Assembly (NCBI GenBank): GCA_026399515.1
Contig: JAPLQT010000038.1
Span: 31,974-95,973 of the forward strand
DNA: 64,000 bases
Direction of reading: 5' to 3'
Source of the DNA: Pseudomonadota bacterium
GTDB taxonomy: Bacteria; Pseudomonadota; Gammaproteobacteria; Burkholderiales; Rhodocyclaceae
The position numbers and the translations under genes were made by a program. Under the pieces are notes generated by a model. The model had not been told where the DNA came from and made no database searches. It saw nothing but the letters and a program-made list of their open reading frames with translations. Positions 39,388-49,391 of the stretch are shown piece by piece. The first letter of the stretch is position 1, and every line of letters starts with the position of its first letter.

Positions 39388-41603
39388 TATTGAGCCGCTT
39401 CGAGGTCGGCGCTCGGCATGGTCCTGAAAGTCAGGCGCCCATCGCCGATCTCGCCGAAGTAGTTCACTCCCCAGGTCCACAGGCTGCCGTCCGCCTTGAC
39501 GGCTACATTTGAGCGATTTCCCGCAGCCATGGAGACGAAGCCCGTGCCCAATTTCTGCGGTGCGGCGTTGTCGGCATCGCCGGCGTCGCCGGTGGGTGGC
39601 TTGCGATAGTCCACTCCCCAGGTCCACAGGTCGCCATCCAGCGACAGAGCGAGGACATGGCTGTCGCGCACCGACACCGTCTTCCAGCCCGAGCCCAGCA
39701 ATACCGGGCGACTGGATGCCTCGGTGGAGAATCCGAAACGGCCCAGGCAACCGGCGCCCCAGCCATACAGACTGCCATTGGCCATCAGCGCCATGCTGAA
39801 ACCGCGGCCGGCCTGGACCGACTTGAATCCGTCGCCGATCCGGACCGGGACCACGCTATCGATATTGGTGCCATTCCCGAGCTGGCCGCTGCTGTTGTCG
39901 CCCCACGCCCACAGACTGCCATCCTGCTTGATGCCCAGGCTGTGGCTGTCGCCGACGGCAATGTCGACATAGCCACTTCCGATCGCTATCGGCAGCAGTT
40001 GGGACTGGCGCGTTCCATCGCCCAGTTGCCCCGATGCATTGTTTCCCCAGGCCCACAGCGAACCGTCATCCTTGATTCCCAGGGAGTGGATACTGTGGCC
40101 GGCGATCTTCACGAATTTTTCGCCGATCTTGACCGCCTTGATGACCAGCCCGTCGGCTTGGCCGTTGCCGATTTGGCCATACATGTTGTCGCCCCAGGCC
40201 CACAGCGTATGGTCCGACTTGATTCCCCAGAAGCTGTTCCAGCCGCCTGCGATCGAGGTGTAGCCGCCGCCGACCTGGATTGGGACCGAGCGCTGGATAT
40301 ACGCCGGCCGGCTGCCGTCGCCGTATTCTCCCTGGATATTCTCGCCCCAGGCCCACACCGAACCATCCGCCTTCAGTGCGATATTCGCCTCGACGCCTGC
40401 CGCCGCCGCGACAAAGCCGGCGCTGGCGATTTGGGTCGGCAGGTAATACACGATGGGGCTGCCATCGCAAAGCTGGCCGGTCTGATTGCTGCCCCAGACG
40501 AGGGGCCTGCCGCCTTGCTTCAAGGCGGCCATATGTTCGAGACCGGACGATATTGCCGAAAAATGACCGCCGACCCTGCCGAAGGACGTCCTTCCGAAGT
40601 CATTGACGATTTGATCGCCGAGCTGGCCGAAACGGCCTCCTCCCGCGGCCAACAGATTGCCGCCGAGATCCAGTACCGCAGTGTGATAAACCCCGGCGGT
40701 CACCGCCATATAGCTGCCGGGAATCTGGATCGGCGTCGGGCTGTCGACGGTATCGCCGTTTCCCAACTGACTAAAAGAGTTCCAACCCCAAACCCAAAGC
40801 GAGCCGTCTTTCTTGATCGCCGCGCTGTGCAACGGACCGGCCGCGATCGCGCTGAAATTGGTGCCGATCTGGAGCGGGGTGCTGCTGCTGGTGAAGGTTC
40901 CGTCACCGAGCTGGCCCTTGTCGTTCTTTCCCCATGCCCACAGCGTGCCATCTTTCTTCAGTGCCAGGACATGGGAATTGCCGGCCGCCACAGACTGGTA
41001 GCCAGTGTCGATCTGGACCGGCCCCTTCTTGTCACGGAAAGTACCGTCGCCCAACTGGCCTTCGCTGTTCGAGCCCCACGCCCACAGACTGCCGTCGCTC
41101 TTGATGCCGAGCGAGAAATACCCGCCTACGGCCGCATCCACGAACCCCGTGCCCAGGACTTGGACTTGCCCGTAAACGCGCCTGGCCGATGAGCCATTGC
41201 CAAGCTGGCCGTAGGTATTTTCGCCGGCGCCCCACAGCGTGCCATCGCGCTTGATGAAAAAAGTATGGCGCCCACCCCCGGTGACCACTTTGACCGTTTC
41301 GGTGGCGACCATGATCGGCGAGCTCACCTGCGTATCCACGGCGCCCAGTTCCCCGTAAAGGTTCGCGCCGCATCCCCAGACGATGCCGTCTCGTTGCAGG
41401 ATGAAGGTCGTGCCGTTTCCGCCGGCCACTTGGGTGAAATCGGTTATCGCAACCGAATCGGCACTCGCCAGCAAACCCAGCACGCTGGCGGCGAAGGCGA
41501 ATGAATATCGCCCAGACGTTATTGGAAGGAGGCTTTTGTTTCGCGCCGCGCCGGCCTTCGATTTCGGAGCTTGACAGGGATGACCCGAGGCGCAACAGGA
41601 CAT
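39387..41603 (-). CDS. Large RCC1-repeat beta-propeller protein, probably exported
   Basis: The 738-aa protein is almost wholly RCC1 repeats: about 13 copies of a roughly 50-residue unit (GIKSDGSLWAWGxNxxGQLGDGT), enough for two seven-blade propellers. Before them is a Cys-rich N-terminus (MSCCASGHPCQ) and a hydrophobic segment (about 33-50) that may act as a late signal or anchor. AAGGAG lies 6 bases before the ATG. The metalloprotease gene overlaps its stop by one base, so the pair is made together. RCC1 propellers are binding scaffolds, so it may present substrate to, or inhibit, the protease. Confidence 0.87.
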   Translation of the reverse strand: MSCCASGHPCQAPKSKAGAARNKSLLPITSGRYSFAFAASVLGLLASADSVAITDFTQVAGGNGTTFILQRDGIVWGCGANLYGELGAVDTQVSSPIMVATETVKVVTGGGRHTFFIKRDGTLWGAGENTYGQLGNGSSARRVYGQVQVLGTGFVDAAVGGYFSLGIKSDGSLWAWGSNSEGQLGDGTFRDKKGPVQIDTGYQSVAAGNSHVLALKKDGTLWAWGKNDKGQLGDGTFTSSSTPLQIGTNFSAIAAGPLHSAAIKKDGSLWVWGWNSFSQLGNGDTVDSPTPIQIPGSYMAVTAGVYHTAVLDLGGNLLAAGGGRFGQLGDQIVNDFGRTSFGRVGGHFSAISSGLEHMAALKQGGRPLVWGSNQTGQLCDGSPIVYYLPTQIASAGFVAAAAGVEANIALKADGSVWAWGENIQGEYGDGSRPAYIQRSVPIQVGGGYTSIAGGWNSFWGIKSDHTLWAWGDNMYGQIGNGQADGLVIKAVKIGEKFVKIAGHSIHSLGIKDDGSLWAWGNNASGQLGDGTRQSQLLPIAIGSGYVDIAVGDSHSLGIKQDGSLWAWGDNSSGQLGNGTNIDSVVPVRIGDGFKSVQAGRGFSMALMANGSLYGWGAGCLGRFGFSTEASSRPVLLGSGWKTVSVRDSHVLALSLDGDLWTWGVDYRKPPTGDAGDADNAAPQKLGTGFVSMAAGNRSNVAVKADGSLWTWGVNYFGEIGDGRLTFRTMPSADLEAAQ

Positions 41604-41776
41604 GATCGACTCCTTCAGGAAACGCTTGGGTTAGAAACCTTCAACTGCGCCCATTATGCCCCTGTACTTGGATTCGAGTCGTGATTTATTGCACGGTGAT
41701 ATCGATAAATGAGAACACCACTGCTGCCATGAGCCCAGTGTTTCCGGCTTGAATAGCCACTACTTTATTATGGTCA

Positions 41777-43930
41777 TCATGCCTTGCGCAGATCGTGGTG
41801 CTTGAGCGGTAGCGAGCGTATGCGTTTGCCCGTCGCGGCAAAGATCGCGTTGCATACCGCCGGGGCTATCCCCAGGATCGCCGGCTCGCCATGACCGCCC
41901 CAGAATCCGCCGGTGGGCACCAGCACGGTCTCCACCTTGGGCATGTCGGGAAGAGGCATCAGTCTGAAGTTGTGAAAGTTCGATTCGACGATGCGCCCGT
42001 TCCTCACATTGTTTTCCTGCTGGAAGACGGCGCTGAGACCGTAAACCACATTGCTCTCGGCCTGCGCCCGGCAGGTGTCGGGATTCACCACATATCCCGA
42101 GTCGATGGCGACGATCACGCGATGCACCTTGGCTACTCCCTTGGCGCTGACCGACAGTTCCACCACCATCGCGGTGTAGCTGCCGAAGCCATCGATGGAA
42201 GCGAGGCCGCGATGCAGTCCTGGGGGCATAGGCGAACCCCATGCCGCCGCTTTCGCCACAGCCTCCAGCACCAGCCGGTTCTTGTCGCCCGCCCTGAGCA
42301 TGGCGAGACGGAAATCGAGCGGGTCCTTGCCCGCGGCCGACGCCAGTTCGTCGATGAAACATTCGCGGTAGAAGGCGTTTTGCTGGCCCGGTGCGCGCCA
42401 GAAGCCGACCGGGACGTGGCCGTTGCGCCTGGCATAGTCCACCTGCTGGTTCGGGATCTCGTACGGCGCATCGTTGAATGAGCGCACGGCGGAGAAGTCG
42501 ATGCCGTCCTTGAGGGGCGCCTCCGGCATCAATACCGCGAGGATGGACGGGCAGGCAATCCGCGTATGCAGCGCCACGAGCTTGCCCTGTGCGTCGAGGC
42601 CGCCCTTCATGCGTACCATGCTGGCGGGGCGGTAAAAGCCATGCTGCATGTCCTCCTGGCGCGACCACATCAGCTTCACCGGCACGCCCGGCATCGACTT
42701 GGCGATGGTCACGCCCTGCCTGACGAAATCCTGCGATCCGCCGCGCCGGCCGAAGCCGCCGCCCAGCATCATCTTATGCACCTCGACCTTCTCCTGGGGC
42801 AGGCCGGCGGTCTCCGCCGCGACGGCCAGGGAAGCCTCCCCGTTTTGCGTTGAGGTCCACACTTCGAGGAAGCCATCGGGCTTGAACCATGCCGTGCAGG
42901 TCTGCGGTTCCATCGTCGCGTGATTGAGGTAGGGGGACTGGTACTCGGCCTCGACCACCTTGGCGGCGGATGCCAGCGCCGCGTCGGTATCGCCGAGCTT
43001 GCGCGCCTGAGGCAGCTTGGGATCGGCGAGGCCTTCGCGAAACATCGCGGCGATGGTTTCATTGGACGCATTGCCGTGGGCGCCGACATCCCACTCGACG
43101 ACGATCTTGTTCAAGGCCTGGTCGGCGCGCCACCAACTGTCGGCGATGACCGCGATGAAGTTCTCTTCGCGCAGGACTTTCTTCACCCCGCGCATTTTTT
43201 CCGCGATTCGCGCATCGAGACTCTTCACTTTGCCGCCGAACACCGGGCATTGGGCGATCGATGCATGCAGCATGCCGGGCAGCGCCACGTCGACGCCGAA
43301 GACCGGCTTGCCGAGCACCTTGTCGGGGATATCGAGGCGGTGCATGGATTTGCCGGCGATCTTCCAGTCCTTGGAATCGCGCAGCTTCACGTCCGACGGC
43401 GGGGTGAGCTTGGCCGCCGCGCCGGCGACCTGACCATAGCGCAGCTTGCGTCCCGACAGCACATGCGTGATGACACCCTTGTCTACGCTGCACTCGTTGG
43501 CCGGCACTTGCCATTGCGCGGCCGCCGCGGCGACCAGCATCTCGCGCGCACTGGCGCCGGCTTTGCGCACATAGTCCTGGGAACCGCGTATCCCCATGCT
43601 GCCGCCGGTAGACATCGAACCCCAGATGCGCTTTCTGCGGATGTGCTCATTCGGCGAAGCGAATTCGGCACTGACCTTGGCCCAGTCGCAATCCAATTCT
43701 TCGGCGACGAGTTGGGCGAGCGCGGTATAGCTGCCCTGTCCCATCTCGGAGCGCGCGATACGGATCACCACGCGGTCATCGGGGTGGATCACCACCCAGG
43801 CATTCACTTCGGTGCTGGAGACCCCGCCGGCAGCTTTCGCGGCGACCGGAAACCAGAATTCGAGGGCCAGCCCGCCGCCGATGGCGGCGGAGGCTTTCAT
43901 GAAATCCCGGCGGCTTAGCGTGATCGTCAT
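41777..43930 (-). CDS. Molybdenum hydroxylase large subunit (IorB-type), Tat-exported
   Basis: This 717-aa catalytic subunit of the xanthine dehydrogenase family is like isoquinoline 1-oxidoreductase beta or aldehyde dehydrogenases of that group. The N-terminus [15 protein letters not shown] is a twin-arginine signal, so the enzyme is periplasmic. The cofactor loop GGGFGRRGG and the final [10 protein letters not shown] with the catalytic Glu are present. The start overlaps the small-subunit stop by four bases (ATGA). A cytochrome c subunit, often third in such operons, is absent here. It would hydroxylate an N-heterocycle or oxidise an aldehyde. Confidence 0.92.
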   Translation of the reverse strand: MTITLSRRDFMKASAAIGGGLALEFWFPVAAKAAGGVSSTEVNAWVVIHPDDRVVIRIARSEMGQGSYTALAQLVAEELDCDWAKVSAEFASPNEHIRRKRIWGSMSTGGSMGIRGSQDYVRKAGASAREMLVAAAAAQWQVPANECSVDKGVITHVLSGRKLRYGQVAGAAAKLTPPSDVKLRDSKDWKIAGKSMHRLDIPDKVLGKPVFGVDVALPGMLHASIAQCPVFGGKVKSLDARIAEKMRGVKKVLREENFIAVIADSWWRADQALNKIVVEWDVGAHGNASNETIAAMFREGLADPKLPQARKLGDTDAALASAAKVVEAEYQSPYLNHATMEPQTCTAWFKPDGFLEVWTSTQNGEASLAVAAETAGLPQEKVEVHKMMLGGGFGRRGGSQDFVRQGVTIAKSMPGVPVKLMWSRQEDMQHGFYRPASMVRMKGGLDAQGKLVALHTRIACPSILAVLMPEAPLKDGIDFSAVRSFNDAPYEIPNQQVDYARRNGHVPVGFWRAPGQQNAFYRECFIDELASAAGKDPLDFRLAMLRAGDKNRLVLEAVAKAAAWGSPMPPGLHRGLASIDGFGSYTAMVVELSVSAKGVAKVHRVIVAIDSGYVVNPDTCRAQAESNVVYGLSAVFQQENNVRNGRIVESNFHNFRLMPLPDMPKVETVLVPTGGFWGGHGEPAILGIAPAVCNAIFAATGKRIRSLPLKHHDLRKA

Positions 43931-44412
43931 GATGCTGTTCCTTTCCTGGCGGCGCCGGGCAGGGCGCGCATTTCGGCCGCGGCATGAATGGCCTTCTTCA
44001 CCCTGGCGTAGGTGCCGCAGCGGCACAGGTTGGTCATCGCCGCGTCGATGTCGTCGTCGGTGGGTCTGGGTTTCTTGTCGAGCAGTGCCGCCGCCGACAT
44101 GATCATGCCCGTCTGGCAGTAGCCGCACTGTGGGACTTCATGTTCGATCCACGCCGCCTGGATGGGATGCAAATCCCGTTTGGCCAAGCCTTCGATGGTG
44201 AGAATTTTCTTGCCCACTGCCTCAGACACCGGCAACGAACAGGATTCCACGGCCACGCCATCGATATGCACCGTACAGGCGCCGCACAGAGACATCCCGC
44301 AGCCATACTTGGTACCGCGCAGGTTCAGGTGATCGCGCAGAACCCACAGCAAGGGCATCTCAGGTTCGACATCGACGGTGTGGCTGCGGCCGTTAACGTT
44401 GAGTTTTAGCAT
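43927..44412 (-). CDS. [2Fe-2S] small subunit of the molybdenum hydroxylase (IorA-type)
   Basis: This 161-aa protein has a plant-type ferredoxin domain with CGMSLCGAC and a later Cys (about residues 39-60). A four-helix [2Fe-2S] domain with CGYCQTGM and CRCGTY follows (about 98-135). All eight cluster cysteines are visible. It has no signal peptide, so it would be co-exported with the Tat-bearing large subunit. It is the first gene of the two-gene operon. Confidence 0.94.
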   Translation of the reverse strand: MLKLNVNGRSHTVDVEPEMPLLWVLRDHLNLRGTKYGCGMSLCGACTVHIDGVAVESCSLPVSEAVGKKILTIEGLAKRDLHPIQAAWIEHEVPQCGYCQTGMIMSAAALLDKKPRPTDDDIDAAMTNLCRCGTYARVKKAIHAAAEMRALPGAARKGTAS

Positions 44413-44529
44413 GCTGGTGTCCTCGGAAGGGAAGGTTCGAATCCTAGTCCAACGGACCGAGGTTGTGAAGGCTTTGGAGGGTAGTCGGTCGGATCAGACA
44501 AAGCCAACTTTGCATTTCATAGATACGCA

Positions 44530-45324
44530 TCAATGTATCTCAGCCACCTTCCGGTACATGCGGACCGCGGCATCATTGGCTTCCCGTACCTTTTGAAAAT
44601 GGTCAAGTGCATTCTTTGCTCCTTGTTGGTGCTCCAAATGAATTTCTACCGTCCTTAAACGATCATGGTCGATTCGCGCCTCGGCATGAATTCTGGAATA
44701 TTCGATGGCGTCCTTGTTCGCCTTGGCCTTGTCCAGAATCTCCTTGGACTGACGCAACTGTTCGATATGGTTCGCTGCTTCACGGACATTGGCAAGAATA
44801 TCTGCCGCGACCTTATCGCGCCCGCTTCGGTCGGCGTCGACTCTGACGGTCGTAACATGCCGTGCGTTCTCTTTTTCAAGATCAGCCGCCCTGATGTCCT
44901 TGACTGTCTCGGCCGTCATTGCTTCCCTCTTTTGCTCCTGAATGTGCGCGGTCTGCGCTGTCTTGGCGCGTGCCCGATCGGCCTGCGCATTCGCATTCAG
45001 ATACTTCATGTCTTCCACAAATTGCGCCCTTTTCTGATCCCTTTCGGCGTCGATATCCTTCGTAAAGGCAACGTTCGATGCATTCACTTCGGCGATTCTT
45101 CGCTCTTCGATTCGGTTGCTTACCTGCGTATTTTCCTCGCTGAGACGGGCATGCGCGGCTTGGGAGATCGAGATGGTATCGACTTGCCTGGAAACCACCC
45201 GATTGTCCGCGGTCATCGTCACCTGACGATTGTTCAGTTCATCCCGTCGCTGTTGCAGCGATTGGGACAGGCGGGCTTCATAGTTCACGCCAGTGGAACT
45301 TGCGGGTTGAATGGAGAGGCTCAT
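44530..45324 (-). CDS. Coiled-coil protein of unknown function
   Basis: The 264-aa protein starts at ATG 45324, 8 bases after AAGGAG. After a short disordered N-terminus it is nearly all charged helix with heptad character and many Ala, Arg, Glu and Lys (about residues 70-260). There is no membrane or signal segment. The stretch DTISISQAAHARLSEE recalls the N-terminal region of FlgM-type or flagellar accessory proteins, but this is too weak to assign. I do not recognise the family. Confidence 0.65.
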   Translation of the reverse strand: MSLSIQPASSTGVNYEARLSQSLQQRRDELNNRQVTMTADNRVVSRQVDTISISQAAHARLSEENTQVSNRIEERRIAEVNASNVAFTKDIDAERDQKRAQFVEDMKYLNANAQADRARAKTAQTAHIQEQKREAMTAETVKDIRAADLEKENARHVTTVRVDADRSGRDKVAADILANVREAANHIEQLRQSKEILDKAKANKDAIEYSRIHAEARIDHDRLRTVEIHLEHQQGAKNALDHFQKVREANDAAVRMYRKVAEIH

Positions 45325-45724
45325 TCCGGGCTCCTTCTCACCGGAAACTATCGATGGATCCCGATCACGGTGGTCACCAAACCCGATTTGCCGGGCAAGC
45401 ATGGGGATCGATCCGGTCGCCAGGGCGTACCCGATCCAGCGAACATTCGACGGGGGAAGAGCACTAAGACCTACCGCGAAACCCTACTGTCGGCCGCCAT
45501 CAGGCGGTCAGATCAGTCCGGTCGCGGCGCCGCAATACTCAAACAGGATCTGGATGCGCATTTACTTTATAGACGATAGTCAAATTTTGTAAATGACTTA
45601 TGTCGCGCAATGGCGGCATCATGCGCTGCTACAATGATTGACGGTCTGCCGGCCGTATCGACGACAGCGGACGCAGCCGAATGATCTGCGTGCTGGAAGA
45701 TCATCACAATGAGACCGGAACATC

Positions 45725-46342
45725 ATGAGAACAAGTACAACTTTCCCCCTTGTCGTTACACTTGCCCTCGAGTTCAACCATCCCTCGAAGAAGGTCATTC
45801 AAATCGGCGCCGTTTTGGGTGATCTGCAAATGGGTGACATCGTCAGCAGATTTTCGTGCTACGTGAATCCGGATGAGGTCATGAATCCGAATAGCGCCAT
45901 TCTGGCCGGCATTACGCAAGAAACTCTGGAAGCGGCGCCTGATATCGAGGGGGCGTATCTTCAAATGGCCGACTGGTTAAAGCCGCACGAATCCAATCGT
46001 TCCTTGATTCCATTGGTTTGGGGCGGCAAGGACAATGAAGCCCTTTGCAAGGCGCTCGGCCTTAAGCCGAGTGACGCGGAATGGTGCTTCGGGCCGCGAT
46101 CGACCGACATCAAGAGAATGTATGCGCTTTGCCGCGGTTATCCCTGGTTGATTACCTTCTTGATGTCATTCGGCCTCGAAAGCATGCTTGTCGGCACACT
46201 GGCGTCTTGCGTCGAAAAACTTGGGATGACATTCGAAGGCACTCCTTACAACGCCTTGCACAATGCCGAGAACGCGTTTCATGTATACATCGCTCTCATT
46301 CGCCAGATCCAGCCAGGCGCCGGTGCGCCTGTGGCCAGCTAG
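45725..46342 (+). CDS. DEDDh exonuclease-fold protein with a lost active site
   Basis: The 205-aa protein resembles ERI-1/KapD-type 3'-5' exonucleases (VIQIGAVLGDLQMGDIVSRFSCYVNP, GITQETLEAAP). In the motif I position the canonical DxE reads ALE (residues 14-16). In motif III the canonical HxALxDA reads YNALHNA. Motif II Asp (WGGKDN) and the motif I Glu remain. With three of five DEDDh residues replaced, nuclease activity is unlikely, though RNA binding could persist. It diverges from the coiled-coil gene. The reading frame is intact, which argues for a kept function. Confidence 0.75.
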   Translation: MRTSTTFPLVVTLALEFNHPSKKVIQIGAVLGDLQMGDIVSRFSCYVNPDEVMNPNSAILAGITQETLEAAPDIEGAYLQMADWLKPHESNRSLIPLVWGGKDNEALCKALGLKPSDAEWCFGPRSTDIKRMYALCRGYPWLITFLMSFGLESMLVGTLASCVEKLGMTFEGTPYNALHNAENAFHVYIALIRQIQPGAGAPVAS

Positions 46343-46460
46343 CGCTACGGTGTATGTCTCATGTAACCGCGCCTTTTCCATGCGCCTCAGCCGCGTTTGA
46401 AATCCGCCGTGCTTACCCGGCGAGGCATCACCGCGATGGCGACCGACCGCTACGGAGAAT

Positions 46461-46769
46461 TCACGTCGACAGCGTGCGGCCCAGCTTGCTTTCAATAGCC
46501 TGTATCTTGCTTTTCAGGCGCCCGCTTTTTCCTGCCCGGTAATCGATCTTCATCGAGGTGGAAATCCGGTCGCAGTCCTGGCTCATGGTCTTATGGCAGG
46601 CCGTGACCAGCGCCATCACCTCGTCCCACTCGCCCTCGACGATAGTGCCCATGGGTGTCAGTTGATAAGGCAGGCCGCTCTTGTCGATGATGTCCAGCGA
46701 CCGTGCCACATATTCGGAAAGGCTCGCGCCCTTGTCGAACGGGGACATCGCAAATTCCAGCAGTACCAT
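46461..46769 (-). CDS. UPF0045 / MTH1187 family thiamine-binding protein
   Basis: This is a 102-aa small ferredoxin-like fold protein (MVLLEFAMSPFDKGASLSEYV, TPMGTIVEGEWDEVM), a family shown elsewhere to bind thiamine-like ligands. ATG 46769 follows GGGAGG; the ORF opens at 46796 without need. Its role in the cell is uncertain. It is divergent from the LysE genes. Confidence 0.9.
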   Translation of the reverse strand: MVLLEFAMSPFDKGASLSEYVARSLDIIDKSGLPYQLTPMGTIVEGEWDEVMALVTACHKTMSQDCDRISTSMKIDYRAGKSGRLKSKIQAIESKLGRTLST

Positions 46770-46893
46770 TTGAGTACCTCCCTCAGTAAATATCATCCTC
46801 GCCCGGCGTGGTTGCGGCGTAAAATTCCGACTTTACTCCAATCGATGTCAGGCAGTTCCGGACAACGCTTGTCCAGCACGCCACCAATTGACC

Positions 46894-47529
46894 ATGATTC
46901 CGATCGAAACACTGGCCATGTTCTTCGCCGCTTCGCTGCTGCTTGGCCTATCGCCGGGTCCAGACAATGTTTTCGTGTTGACCCAGTCCGCGCTGCGGGG
47001 GGCAAAGGCGGGGCTCATCGTGACGCTGGGCTTGAGTACCGGCCTGGTAGTCCACACCACGGCGGTCGCGCTGGGTGTCGCGGCGATTTTCCAGGCATCG
47101 GCGCTGGCCTTCACGGCCTTGAAGCTGATCGGAGCAGCCTACCTGGTGTATCTCGCCTGGCAGGCGTTTCGCGCTTCGGCGATGGGGATGGCCGGCGCGG
47201 GTAATGGCGATAACTTCGGCATCGGCAACTGGCAGTTGTATCGTCGCGGCATCATCATGAATGTCACGAATCCAAAAGTATCGATTTTCTTCCTGGCGTT
47301 TCTGCCCCAGTTCGCCGATCCCGCTCGCGGTTCGCTGAGTCTCCAGATGATGCTGCTCGGCGGACTCTTCATCATTGCAACGCTGTTGGTCTTCGGCGGA
47401 GTGGCGCTGCTGGCGGGTACTCTGGGCGAGTGGCTGAAGCACTCCGACAAGGCTCAACGCCTGATCAACCGGGTTGCCGGAACGGTTTTCATCCTGCTGG
47501 CCCTGAAGCTGGCCAGCGCCGAAAGATAG
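46894..47529 (+). CDS. LysE/RhtB family amino acid exporter
   Basis: This is a 211-aa exporter with six membrane helices. The family signature LLGLSPGPDNVFVLTQSALRGAKAG is near the N-terminus and NVTNPKVSIFFLAFLPQF is mid-protein. The ATG at 46894 is preferred to the TTG two codons upstream. It is the first of two tandem paralogues, 13 bases apart. Confidence 0.92.
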   Translation: MIPIETLAMFFAASLLLGLSPGPDNVFVLTQSALRGAKAGLIVTLGLSTGLVVHTTAVALGVAAIFQASALAFTALKLIGAAYLVYLAWQAFRASAMGMAGAGNGDNFGIGNWQLYRRGIIMNVTNPKVSIFFLAFLPQFADPARGSLSLQMMLLGGLFIIATLLVFGGVALLAGTLGEWLKHSDKAQRLINRVAGTVFILLALKLASAER

Positions 47530-47542
47530 GGCCGATTAAACC

Positions 47543-48163
47543 ATGTTCGATATCCAGCACTATGCGAGCTTCATCGCCGCGATCCTGATCTTTCAAATGA
47601 TTCCCGGTCCCGGCACGCTGGCCATCCTCGGCGCGACCGCGCGCAGCGGTGTCAGTGGCGGCATGGGCGTGGTGTTCGGGACTGTGTCGGGCGATTTCGT
47701 GTATATGCTGGCGGCGGTGTTGGGACTCGCCGCCATCCTGACGGCCTACCCGACGGTCTTCGCCGCGATGCAATGGTTCGGCATTTCTTATCTGTGCTGG
47801 ATCGGTTTCAAGCTGTTGACTGAGCCGGTGACCGACACGGCGGCGAGCGATACCAAGCGTCACAGCGCCTGGTATTTCTTCCGCCAGGGCTTCACCGTGG
47901 CGCTGACCAATCCCAAGGCGATCATGTTCTTTATGGCCTTCTTCCCGCTCTTCGTGCGACCTGACGCGCGGCCCATCACCCTGGTGTCGATGATGGTGCA
48001 TGTCACCCTGACCTGTCTGCTATATCAAATCGGTTTGGTGTTGATCGGCAACCTGGCCGCGCGGCTGCTGTCCGGAGTGCCGGGAGTCAGGACGATTGCC
48101 AATCGCCTGGCGGGCTTGGCCTTGATCGGGTTCGGCCTGAAGCTGGCGCTGGACGACCGTTGA
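47543..48163 (+). CDS. LysE family exporter, second tandem copy
   Basis: This is a 206-aa paralogue of the gene before it, with the family signature FQMIPGPGTLAILGATARSG and TNPKAIMFFMAFFPLF. The usual Pro-Gly-Pro motif is kept, but the two proteins differ widely, so this is an old duplication or two separate acquisitions rather than a recent copy. It is probably co-transcribed with the upstream exporter, possibly with the aminotransferase 63 bases downstream. Confidence 0.92.
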   Translation: MFDIQHYASFIAAILIFQMIPGPGTLAILGATARSGVSGGMGVVFGTVSGDFVYMLAAVLGLAAILTAYPTVFAAMQWFGISYLCWIGFKLLTEPVTDTAASDTKRHSAWYFFRQGFTVALTNPKAIMFFMAFFPLFVRPDARPITLVSMMVHVTLTCLLYQIGLVLIGNLAARLLSGVPGVRTIANRLAGLALIGFGLKLALDDR

Positions 48164-48226
48164 AGACCGATCGCGCCGTATCGAAAACGTCGAACGAATA
48201 TCCTGAAATTCTTATTGGAGATAACT

Positions 48227-49348
48227 GTGCCAAGTCTGCTGCCTAATGTCGATCCCGATGGCCTGCTCGAATACTCCGTGGTTTACACGGACCGCTCGAT
48301 CAACCATATGTCGAAGTTTTTTCAGGGGGCGATGAAGGACATTTCATTCACGCTCAAGAGAGCCTATAACGCCCGGTCGGTGGTCGTGGTTCCGGGCAGC
48401 GGCACCTTCGGTATGGAATCCGTGGCGCGACAGTTCGCCACCGGCAGGAAATGCCTGGTGATCCGCAACGGATGGTTCAGTTACCGCTGGAGCCAAATCT
48501 TCGAGATGGGCAAAATCCCCACCGAATCGACGGTGCTGAAAGCCAGGCCGACCCAAAGTGGCCGGCAGGCGGCCTATGCGCCGGTGCCGATCGAAGAAGC
48601 GATCGCGGCCATCAAGGAAATGAAGCCCGACGTGGTATTTGCTCCCCATGTCGAAACGGCGTCCGGCATCATGCTGCCCGACGACTACCTGCGCGCCTTG
48701 GCGGACGCGACGCATTCGGTCGGCGGGCTATTTGTCCTGGATTGCGTCGCCTCGGGAACGGTCTGGGTCGACATGGAAGCCAACGGGGTCGATGTCCTCA
48801 TCAGCGCTCCGCAAAAGGGCTGGAGCGGCCCGCCTTGCTGCGCCCTGGTGATGCTCGGCGCTCTGGCGCGAGAAAGGATCGAATCGACCACCAGCACCAG
48901 TTTCGCCTGCGATTTGCGCAAGTGGCTGCAGATCATGGAAACCTACGAGCAGGGCGGGCATGCCTATCACGCGACCATGCCGACGAACGCTCTCTGCGCT
49001 TTCCGTGATGTCATGAAGGAGACGGAACAATGCGGCTTCGACAAGGTTCGCGCGGCGCAGTTGGAACTCGGCAGCAAGGTGCGCGCGCTGTTGGCCGGCA
49101 AAGGTTTCAGGAGCGTTGCGGCCGAGGGCTTCCTGGCTCCCGGCGTGGTGGTCAGCTATACCGATGACGAGGCTATCCGCACCGGCAAGAAATTCCTGGA
49201 CGCAGGCCTGCAGATCGCCGCGGGCGTCCCCTTGCAGTGCGACGAGCCGGAAGACTTCAAGACTTTCCGGATCGGGCTGTTCGGCCTGGACAAACTCGCC
49301 AACATCGATCGAACCGTCGCAAGCCTGGCAAAAGTGCTGACCGACTAG
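48227..49348 (+). CDS. Class V aminotransferase (alanine/serine-glyoxylate type)
   Basis: This is a 373-aa PLP enzyme. The likely start is GTG 48227, six bases after GGAG; a TTG at 48215 sits inside the ribosome site. PLP-binding Lys is in SAPQKGWSGPP (about residue 199), with the phosphate-binding VVPGSGTFGME near 55 and Asp in LDCVASG. Donor and acceptor are not determined; homologues transaminate serine or alanine with glyoxylate. The hydroxyacid dehydrogenase at 49721 would fit hydroxypyruvate/glyoxylate metabolism. Confidence 0.9.
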   Translation: MPSLLPNVDPDGLLEYSVVYTDRSINHMSKFFQGAMKDISFTLKRAYNARSVVVVPGSGTFGMESVARQFATGRKCLVIRNGWFSYRWSQIFEMGKIPTESTVLKARPTQSGRQAAYAPVPIEEAIAAIKEMKPDVVFAPHVETASGIMLPDDYLRALADATHSVGGLFVLDCVASGTVWVDMEANGVDVLISAPQKGWSGPPCCALVMLGALARERIESTTSTSFACDLRKWLQIMETYEQGGHAYHATMPTNALCAFRDVMKETEQCGFDKVRAAQLELGSKVRALLAGKGFRSVAAEGFLAPGVVVSYTDDEAIRTGKKFLDAGLQIAAGVPLQCDEPEDFKTFRIGLFGLDKLANIDRTVASLAKVLTD

Positions 49349-49391
49349 CGCTTGTCGCTGAAGTCATGTTCGTCGTCAAAGGACCATAACG

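Noticed and set aside
39657-41192. Plus-strand ORF of 511 codons with repeats
   Set aside because: Antisense of the large RCC1 gene; no ribosome site or domain.
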